From Catonella massiliensis (GTDB taxonomy: Bacteria; Bacillota; Clostridia; Lachnospirales; Lachnospiraceae), in contig NZ_JAEPRJ010000001.1 of the NCBI RefSeq assembly GCF_016651435.1, positions 1,984,001 through 2,048,000 of the forward strand: a stretch of 64,000 nt of DNA. The letters run 5' to 3'. The position numbers were made by a program, and so were the translations under genes. Below are positions 7,911 through 14,858 of the stretch, in pieces (position 1 is the stretch's first letter; the number at the start of each line of letters is the position of its first letter). Under the pieces are notes generated by a model that worked only from the letters and a program-made list of their open reading frames with translations, did not search any database and was not told the DNA's origin.

Positions 7911-9122
7911 TTAAATCTCCTCCAGCAGTTTTCTTACCGCACTAGCTATTGCTTTTGCAAGCCTGGGTGGTACTGCATTACCTATCATTTGGTACGCATT
8001 ACCTCTACTTCCTACAAATTCAAAATCATCTGGGAATGATTGTAATCTTGCGGCTTCTCTAACAGTAATAGTTCTTTGTTGTACGGAATCATAATGTATA
8101 AATCTATTCCCGTCCTTATACAGGTGTGCAATTATTGTTGTACTCGGTTCATCCGGCTCAAGAACATGATACCTATGGATTGGCGATTTGGAACCAATTT
8201 TTTGTTCATATAATTCACTTATTTTTTTACTGTCGTATTCTCTTCGTCCTGACTCAACATCTTCCTCTAAGATTCTAAAGGTATCCATATCTCTTAGATT
8301 ACTGTATCGGGGTACATGCCAAGAGATAGGACATTCCGGAGTTGTATGGGATATCCTCTTTTTATGATGCCCCTCATCAAAAAGCGGCATAAGCTTTGGC
8401 AAATCTCCTATAGCCTCTCTTACTGTAAACAACCGATCACTCTTATATTGGGTTAAAATTTCATCATAAAATTTATCAAGAACCTTTTGAGGTTCCGGAT
8501 AATATTCTTTATTTAGCCCAACAATAATTACTCTGTTCCTATTCTGTGGTACACCATATTCTGCTGCATTCACAATGGCCTTTTTTAAGTCACCAGTAAT
8601 CTGATAACCTATGCTATCAAACCCTTTTGTTATCAATTCAGTTATATGTCTACCATCTGGCGATGCACTTAATATTCCCGGAACATTCTCAAAAATGAAT
8701 AATTTCGGTTTATATCTATTAACAACACTCAAATAATGTTCAAAAAGATAATTACGATAATCATCCTTCATTCCATTTTCGTCTCTAACTCGTCCTGCAA
8801 CCGAATATGCCTGGCAAGGAGGTCCACCAATAATTAAATCTATTTTAGGAACTTGACTTGCATAAAAATCCAGTCCTTTACCGACTCCGAACTCTTCATC
8901 ATCCCATCCATGAAACAGTTCTTCTTCTCTTTGTATATCAAAATGCATTACTCGATCATCTGCATCTTTTTCGCCCCACCTCTCTTTCAATCTTTTTCTA
9001 AGTGTATTCACTTGAGGCTTGAGCCATTCCACGGCAGCCACTTCAGCATAATCTCCCGTCTGCATGAAGCCCTCAGTAAGTCCACCGCATCCGGCAAATA
9101 GGTCAATCATTCTATACTTCAT
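7911..9122 (-). CDS. DNA (cytosine-5) methyltransferase, second of pair (M2)
   Basis: The 403-residue protein carries the C5-methylase motifs in order: motif I DLFAGCGGLTEGF (7-19), motif IV GGPPCQAYSVAG with catalytic C103, motif VI FENVPG, motif VIII QNRNRVIIVG, and motifs IX/X TVREAARLQSFPDDF and GNAVPPRLA. The variable target-recognition region (about 230-330) differs from that of the neighbouring methylase. Its ATG overlaps the stop of the first methylase by 4 bp (ATGA). Two methylases in one R-M operon are typical for an asymmetric target, where each strand needs its own enzyme. Confidence 0.93.
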   Translation of the reverse strand: MKYRMIDLFAGCGGLTEGFMQTGDYAEVAAVEWLKPQVNTLRKRLKERWGEKDADDRVMHFDIQREEELFHGWDDEEFGVGKGLDFYASQVPKIDLIIGGPPCQAYSVAGRVRDENGMKDDYRNYLFEHYLSVVNRYKPKLFIFENVPGILSASPDGRHITELITKGFDSIGYQITGDLKKAIVNAAEYGVPQNRNRVIIVGLNKEYYPEPQKVLDKFYDEILTQYKSDRLFTVREAIGDLPKLMPLFDEGHHKKRISHTTPECPISWHVPRYSNLRDMDTFRILEEDVESGRREYDSKKISELYEQKIGSKSPIHRYHVLEPDEPSTTIIAHLYKDGNRFIHYDSVQQRTITVREAARLQSFPDDFEFVGSRGNAYQMIGNAVPPRLAKAIASAVRKLLEEI

Positions 9123-10213
9123 CTATCATCACCTTGCAAATATTCTATTAATTTTGTCGCAATCACCTGTCCCAGCATAGGAGGAACCGCATTTCCAACT
9201 TGTTTATACTGTTGAGATTTGTTTCCATAAAAGATAAAATCATCTGGAAAACTCTGCAATCTGGCGCTCTCCCTAACTGTAGGAATTCTGTTATACAGAT
9301 AATGAAAATGTGATCTATGTCCTGTATTAATCGTCAGTGATGGTTTCTGACTATGGTATCGTGTCAACGCTTCGTGGTACTTATATAACCCTCTATATTC
9401 TTCTGGTAATGCCTTATAATTTTTTCCTTCAGGAACAAGAGAAATCATTTTTTTTGTCTTTTCAATCGGTATACTCCCGATATGATTTTGTACCAACTTA
9501 GTATTCTTTCTCATAAGATTTTGATATTCTGTTCTAGCTGGGGTTCTGTAATCTTGTATTTCATCACCATAAATTATCTCCCCAGCCTCAGTTTGCAAAC
9601 TTGGTAAATCATCTATTGCATCAACACATGTAACATAATTGTCCTTATCACATGTTGCTAACGGAAATTCAAACTCCTCATTTGAATCTCTTAAACCAAC
9701 AAAGAAAACTCTTTTTCTTATTTGTGGAATTCCATAATCTGGAGCATATAAAAGTTTTGGCGTCATTTTATATCCAATTTCTGCAAAATCTTGGACAATT
9801 CGTTTTGCACCAATGCCACCATTAGTCTGAATCATTCCAGGAACATTCTCCAATACAACAGCCTGTGGTTTTAATCTATCTGCGAGTTTTACCATAGCAA
9901 GATACAATGAATTTCTTTTGTCATTCGTATCCCTTGGTCCGGCAATAGAAAATCCCTGACAAGGAGGCCCACCCACCAAAACATCAAGCTTTATATTTTT
10001 CTCGTCCAAAAACTTAATAATTTTATCTATATTACTGTGGTCAAACAAATCTAATTTCATGGCTTCTGCACTACCATGATTTGCTTTGAAAGTTTTTAAT
10101 GCTGCATCGTCAAAATCAACACCTAATACAACATCATATCCAGCATCTAAAAATCCTCTTGATAATCCACCAGCACCTGAAAACAGGTCAACACAGGTAA
10201 ATTTTTTTCTCAT
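9119..10213 (-). CDS. DNA (cytosine-5) methyltransferase, first of pair (M1)
   Basis: I chose the ATG at 10211-10213 (MRKKFTCVDLFSGAGG, 364 residues) because AAAGGAAG lies 8 nt upstream. An in-frame ATG 45 bp further up lies inside the preceding gene. Motif I is DLFSGAGGLSRGF, motif IV GGPPCQGFSIAG with C85, motif VI LENVPG, motif VIII QIRKRVFFVG, and motifs IX/X TVRESARLQSFPDDF and GNAVPPMLG. It protects one strand of the target site by analogy with LlaJI. In LlaJI one methylase also acts on operon expression; I have no sequence evidence for that here and see no GACGC or GCGTC in 10421-10640. Confidence 0.93.
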   Translation of the reverse strand: MRKKFTCVDLFSGAGGLSRGFLDAGYDVVLGVDFDDAALKTFKANHGSAEAMKLDLFDHSNIDKIIKFLDEKNIKLDVLVGGPPCQGFSIAGPRDTNDKRNSLYLAMVKLADRLKPQAVVLENVPGMIQTNGGIGAKRIVQDFAEIGYKMTPKLLYAPDYGIPQIRKRVFFVGLRDSNEEFEFPLATCDKDNYVTCVDAIDDLPSLQTEAGEIIYGDEIQDYRTPARTEYQNLMRKNTKLVQNHIGSIPIEKTKKMISLVPEGKNYKALPEEYRGLYKYHEALTRYHSQKPSLTINTGHRSHFHYLYNRIPTVRESARLQSFPDDFIFYGNKSQQYKQVGNAVPPMLGQVIATKLIEYLQGDDR

Positions 10214-10227
10214 TTCTAATACTTCCT

Positions 10228-10419
10228 TTATTCTGCACTTTTTCCACTTTTGACCCACTCATCAAGTTCATCTTTTTTAAACTTCCAACAACGACCTATT
10301 TTATGTGTAGGTATTCCATTTTCTTTTTTTATCCATTCACGAACTGTAGTAGCCTTTACACCAAGATATTCTGCTGCTTCATCTGTATTTATCCATTTGT
10401 CTTCCATAATTTTATTCAT
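10228..10419 (-). CDS. Excisionase-like helix-turn-helix DNA-binding protein
   Basis: A 63-residue protein (MNKIMEDKWINTDEAAEYLG) with a MerR/excisionase-type HTH: INTDEAAEYLGVKATTVREW, then the wing GIPTHKIGRCWKFKKDELDE. The ATG at 10417-10419 follows a GAGGTGAG ribosome site; a second in-frame ATG is four codons on. It is the first gene of the R-M operon, 14 bp before M1. By position it may be the system's regulator (the role C proteins play in other R-M systems), though the fold is the excisionase type and not the usual C-protein HTH. That role is inference. Confidence 0.8.
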   Translation of the reverse strand: MNKIMEDKWINTDEAAEYLGVKATTVREWIKKENGIPTHKIGRCWKFKKDELDEWVKSGKSAE

Positions 10420-10457
10420 CCATCTCACCTCAAATACGCAAAAAATCAACATAACAT

Positions 10458-10486
10458 ATTATAACTTATGTCTTATCACTTTTCAA
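10458..10486 (-). promoter_or_regulatory. Sigma-A promoter of the R-M operon
   Basis: TTGAAA, 17-bp spacer, TATAAT on the minus strand, about 40 bp upstream of the HTH gene start. It is the only good promoter I see before the five-gene operon, so methylases and nuclease subunits probably share it. Confidence 0.75.
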
Positions 10487-10638
10487 CATTATACATCAGT
10501 TTGGTTTGTATCAGTCTATAATTTGAAACCATCTAGGGTTCAAATCTTTGTTATTCATCTCCTAGTGTAAACCTTGCCTAGAAGACCAATTCCCGCTCGG
10601 TGATTTTCAAGCATCAAAAAAGAACTTTCCGCAAGACT

Positions 10639-11588
10639 TCATAGTATGTTGTAAGCTATAACGGTAAGCTCCAGCACAAGTGCATTGGTTTCAAACTTCC
10701 CTGGCGGAAGCCTTTCCACGTCCATGTCACTCTTTACCTCGCTGTGGTACTGTTCGCACTCACCATGTCCGTGATAGAGTTTAATGATTTCATGGTCACT
10801 TTTACCGAGATTTGTCCACCAGGTTTCAACCTCTGTATCGGCAGGAAGGAGGAATTGACCTTTTTTATCAATTGTCCACTCAGTTATTTCATAACCTGCA
10901 CGAAGGGTAAAGTCTTTCTCAAAGCGTTTACTTGTAACCTCTTTCCAGTCACTTCCAATGTAAACAGTTTTCCATTCTCTAGGGGTTGTTATATCCTTGC
11001 AGTACGTTTTTGCCATTTGAAACCATTCTTCCTTGCTTTCCTTCCGAAGATTCCTTTTGATAATAAAGCTGCATCCGGTATCTATCAGAACAGCTACATT
11101 ATCAATGGAATCATTACCTGAATCAAGCCTTACCAAAAGAGGCTTATCAGTAAGCTTCTTACACAGGCTTATTGTCTCGTGAAGGAACTCCACTGTACCG
11201 TTCTGGCAGTGCCGCTTTCCTTCACGAAGTTCAAAATTCACTGCATAGCCTTCGGTACCAATGTATGCCATCATTGGTGCATATCCGTCAAAGCCCTTAT
11301 AGGTTCTTGAAACACCCTGCTTTAAAGTCTTTGAATTGCCCATAGGCGTAACATCAATGTCCACAGGTACCATACCGTCGTGAAGTGCACCAGGATAATA
11401 TCTCCATTCTTAATCTGGTGCTGTGAACGGTTCTTGGTCACATCTATATGGTTAAGTTTTTTGGTGAAATTGCTTTTGCCAAGCAGTGCTCCTACGACCG
11501 CTAGGCCACTTGTAGGGATGATTCGCTCGTTTGTATATTTAACAATTATGTTACTGTTATCAAGTGTAATATGACGGTTATGATTCAT
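10639..11588 (-). pseudogene. IS1380-type transposase pseudogene
   Basis: The N-terminal part starts MNHNRHITLDNSNIIVKYTN and continues GLAVVGALLGKSNFTKKLNH and KNRSQHQIKNGDIIL, as in IS1380-family transposases. After about 63 codons the frame jumps to one reading VPVDIDVTPMGNSKTLKQGV and SRTYKGFDGYAPMMAYIG. That second frame continues to LELTVIAYNIL and a stop at 10639. A block of roughly 80 or more residues between the parts is missing, and the C-terminal end is shorter than usual. It is therefore a dead element. The right end at about 11745 may be its terminus; I find no matching left inverted repeat. From 10487 to 10638 no gene is seen. Confidence 0.8.
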
Positions 11589-11728
11589 GATATTTTTCTC
11601 CCGAAACCATTGATTTACAGGGATATTATATCATTATATGGCTTCACCTTACAGGTGAATTGTAATAAAATATAAAACTTTTAATAAGCCACGGTAGCAT
11701 GGGCATATTCGTAAAGGTTAAATTTTTA

Positions 11729-11745
11729 AACTTCACGGATTCAGG
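11729..11745. repeat. Dispersed 16-20 bp repeat, site 3
   Basis: AACTTCACGGATTCAGG, about 140 bp beyond the start codon of the IS1380-type pseudogene, where its terminal repeat would be expected. Confidence 0.7.
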
Positions 11746-11981
11746 TATGTATTTAAGTTATTTTTAAAATTCATCCGCATTTTTTAAAAATCTACTTATA
11801 CTAAATTAATGCTTGTTTTCACGTCACCGAACTTTTTTGGATTGTATCTTCAAAAATGTTTATTACCCTATAAGAAATAGCTTATAAAGATATGAGATAA
11901 TAAATGTCTCAATGAAAAAATAATGGATATTTATACATTTTTAACAATAAACAGGGAATATTAACTAAACCGTTTTGAATG

Positions 11982-12009
11982 TTGCAATTTAATCCGGATT
12001 TTGTATAAT
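11982..12009 (+). promoter_or_regulatory. Sigma-A promoter upstream of the leader ORF and 351-residue gene
   Basis: TTGCAA, 16-bp spacer, TATAAT. Transcription would start near 12016, about 290 bp before the 351-residue gene, giving a long leader. The gap from 11746 to 11981 is AT-rich and shows nothing else I can name. Confidence 0.6.
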
Positions 12010-12066
12010 AGATATATAGGAAGTAAGAAATTTGGGTAAATTACCGAAAGGGGCTTTACAAGTAAA

Positions 12067-12108
12067 ATGAGAGGCGAAATAATTATTCACGACACGCTAT
12101 GCGTATAA
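12067..12108 (+). other. Possible 13-residue leader peptide in a structured leader
   Basis: MRGEIIIHDTLCV followed by TAA; AAAGGGG lies about 13 nt upstream, which is long for a ribosome site. Around it are GGTAAATTACC (inverted repeat) and a T-run at about 12179-12185 (GGCG then T7), but I cannot draw a convincing terminator stem before the T-run. The arrangement hints at attenuation of the downstream gene or an unknown RNA; weak support. Confidence 0.3.
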
Positions 12109-12305
12109 TTTAATTTTTTTAAGGCTTAAATGAAGTACGAGTTAGGCACTTGTTTTGATGCAAATCAGGGTAGGCGTTTTTTTGTGTTTAAAAGATTACT
12201 TAGAGAAGTATAGCAAATAAAGAAAAGAAGAAAATATGGATATATAGAGTACTATTAGCTGAAAATATTACAATTTTATAGATTAGTGGTAGAAAGGACA
12301 AAGAA

Positions 12306-13361
12306 ATGTACAAATTTTTTATTGAAAGTTTTAAAAAAATAATTAATAGATATTCTGATGATTTTATAAACAAGCTAAATAAATCGCTTGAAGATAAATT
12401 TATAAAAGACGATCTTATGGGCAAAGCCTTGGAAGGGGAAAAAGTTGAAGAAGTAAATATAGAATTAAAGATGTTGGTGGAGAAAGTTTGCAGAGAAGCC
12501 ATTAGTATTGATGATACTAGTAATAAGGATCATATTAGAAATGATTTTGAAAGATATGTTAAGGAATTAGACGATGAAGAATACTTTGATGAAAGTAATA
12601 AGGAAGTATTATTTCAGAGATTCAAAATTTTTGTGGAAGGATATAAAAAATATATTAGTAAGCAGATAAGTATTGGTGAAAAGTATATCTTGCAACAAGT
12701 TGGTAGAGTAAGTGAAGAAGTTGCAAATATTGAAAAAAACATAGTATCAGTTAAAAATGTGCAAGAAAAAATGCAAGAAAAAATGGAAAATGCAGAAAAA
12801 TTTAATAAAGATAAGAAAGCTCCTTTAATAGATATAAATAAGCACTATATAAAAGTTGAACCTTATAACTCAAAATATGAATTTTTAGATAATACATTCA
12901 AATTAGCAGGAGAAATAGACCCTTTTGAAGCCGATAACATATATGTTTTTACTTTAAATTTAAAAAATATTAGTGAAGAATTGATTAAAAAAATAAGTAT
13001 TAGAAATTTTAAAGTAATGCTGTGTGCAGAAGATGAGGAAGATCCGACATCAGGATATTTAGTGTGTAATATAATAAAGCAGTGTACTCAATCTGTAGAG
13101 TGTTATTTGAATTTATTAAAAGGAAGTGAACAGAAAATTCATCTTATTATTGAGGATAAGGGATATGAGTTAAATGAAGATAATCTTTATTACTATGAGA
13201 ATTTTGAGAGTGATAGGCTATGTATTAAATTTGATATGAAACTTACGAATGATAGTGAAGAAGCTGATTATAGTTATAGTATTTTTGCAAGCAGAGATAA
13301 AATATCTGAAAATATCTCAGATAGATACTGTGTTGATTCCGTAGAAATGTGTAGAAATTAA
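12306..13361 (+). CDS. Unrecognised 351-residue protein, coiled-coil plus beta-rich domain
   Basis: The ATG follows GAAAGGAC, 6-7 nt upstream. The N-terminal half (1-165) is charged and helical, with a coiled-coil stretch around 125-165 (KNVQEKMQEKMENAEKFN). The second half (about 175-345) reads as beta-rich, with patterns like IYVFTLNLKNISEELIKKIS typical of an immunoglobulin-like fold. There is no signal peptide or membrane segment, so it should be cytoplasmic. I recognise no family and no catalytic motif. Base composition is markedly more AT-rich than the housekeeping genes, and it sits between broken insertion sequences next to an R-M operon and a helicase, so horizontal transfer is likely. 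A role in defence is possible but unproven. It is the only plus-strand gene in the first 25 kb. Confidence 0.75.
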   Translation: MYKFFIESFKKIINRYSDDFINKLNKSLEDKFIKDDLMGKALEGEKVEEVNIELKMLVEKVCREAISIDDTSNKDHIRNDFERYVKELDDEEYFDESNKEVLFQRFKIFVEGYKKYISKQISIGEKYILQQVGRVSEEVANIEKNIVSVKNVQEKMQEKMENAEKFNKDKKAPLIDINKHYIKVEPYNSKYEFLDNTFKLAGEIDPFEADNIYVFTLNLKNISEELIKKISIRNFKVMLCAEDEEDPTSGYLVCNIIKQCTQSVECYLNLLKGSEQKIHLIIEDKGYELNEDNLYYYENFESDRLCIKFDMKLTNDSEEADYSYSIFASRDKISENISDRYCVDSVEMCRN

Positions 13362-13442
13362 ATACAATTTTTGGAGGATAAATGGGAGATAAATATGGGA
13401 CTATGAATAAAAGTCTGTAAACAAGAATCTTCTATGATAATA

Positions 13443-13484
13443 AAGGATGAAAATCTCTCTGGTGGGACTTTCATCCTTGTTTTA
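13443..13484 (+). terminator. Rho-independent terminator of the 351-residue gene
   Basis: AAGGATGAAA pairs perfectly with TTTCATCCTT across a 16-nt loop and is followed by GTTTTAT. It lies about 80 bp after the stop codon. Confidence 0.8.
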
Positions 13485-13548
13485 TATATAACAGTTAAAA
13501 AATGGTATGTCAATAAGAGGTGGCATTTACCACCCATTATTTTTTATT

Positions 13549-14746
13549 TTATTCAGGCTGTCGTCCTTCATACAAGATACTTGACTCTCCGTACACCTGT
13601 GCCCAGTTTCGTATTGTTGTAGTCCATTTTTTAGTTGCTTCAAATGTGGCTAAATACAAAGCCTTAAGAAGTGCTGTATCGCTTGGAAATACGCTTCTCT
13701 GACGGTTTAGCTTACGATAGGTGGAATTAAGTGATTCTATAGCATTGGTGGAGTAAATGACTTTCCTGACATTGGAAGAAAACTTAAAAATTGGGGAAAT
13801 AACATCCCAGTTATCTTTCCAGCGTTTCATTGCGTTAGGATATTTTGGCGTCCATTTTTCTGTCACATGTTCCAATACTACAAGAGCTTTCTTCTCATCC
13901 GGAGCCTGGTAAATAGTCTTTAGATCTGTTGCAAAGGCTTTTCTATCTTTATCCGGTACATATTTCAATGTATTACGTACCTGATGAACTATATACCTTT
14001 GATATTCTGTCTTAGGAAAGACTGCTACTATAGCTTCCTTTATACCTGTGAGTCCATCTGCAAAGATAACAAGGATGTCTTTTACTCCTCTGTTTTTAAG
14101 TTCATTCAGTACTGACAGCCAGTATTTTGAACTTTCATTGTCACCTACCTGTATTGTAAGTACTTCCTTTTTTCCTTCAGTACTTATTCCTAAGATAACA
14201 TAAGCAGCAAGCTTTTTTATAACACCATTATCACGAACCTAATAATGAATGGCATCAATGTAGAGAATTGGGTAAACTTCGTCTAGCGGTCTGTTCTGCC
14301 AATCATCAATCTGAGTAAGGATTTTATCTGTTACATCTGAAATGAAACTTTCTGACATTTCAAAGCCGTATATATCCTCTATTGTCTCTGGAATCTGTCT
14401 TGTTGTCATTCCTTTTGACGCTTTTTGACAATCTGAGGTTCAAAAGTAGAATTACGGTCCTGTGGTACTTCTATGTTAAACTGACCATAGCTACTTTTAA
14501 CCGTCTTAGGCTTGTAACCATTCCTATAATCATCACTATCATATCGCTCAGATTTACCATATCCAAGATGTTCATCCAATTCGGCTTCCTCATTTCTTTA
14601 ATGGTTCCACCTAATAGGTCTTTAAGTGCATCCTGAATGTCTTCAGCTGTTTAGATATCATACTCCTGAAGCAGCTGTTGGATGATGTTTCTTTTACCTT
14701 CAGTCATTACAACTTTGTGTGCTGGTTTCTTTTCTCTTTTTGCCAT
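13549..14746 (-). pseudogene. IS256-family (mutator-type) transposase pseudogene
   Basis: From ATG 14744-14746 (AGGAGG upstream) the frame begins MAKREKKPAHKVVMTEGKRN and meets TAA at 14651-14653. It continues TAEDIQDALKDLLGGTIKEM, then shifts frame near 14415-14430, with codons apparently lost between VKKRQK and GMTTRQIPE. A TAG follows at 14239-14241 inside the conserved DAIHY-(K)-VRDNG motif. The C-terminal 139 residues are intact (MKYVPDKDRKAFATDLKTIY, STNAIESLNSTYRKLNRQ, ending EGRQPE). The family is certain, but with two stops and a frameshift the element cannot move itself. A solo copy of its 5' end is at 2432-2545. Confidence 0.9.
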
Positions 14747-14836
14747 AATAAAGGCCTCCTATGATTTATATTTTATCATAGAAGACCTATTGCTTAATAG
14801 CTATTTACAGAAAAAGTTTAACATACTAAAATTTTT

Positions 14837-14853
14837 AACTTCACGAATTCAGG
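14837..14853. repeat. Dispersed 16-20 bp repeat, site 4
   Basis: AACTTCACGAATTCAGG, one base different from sites 2 and 3, directly beyond the 5' end of the IS256-type pseudogene and 6 bp before the helicase stop codon. Confidence 0.65.
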
Positions 14854-14858
14854 ATAAA

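Noticed and set aside
12000..12190. A known riboswitch class (c-di-GMP, TPP, purine, cobalamin, THF)
   Set aside because: The conserved cores of these classes are not present; only generic structure and a T-run are seen.
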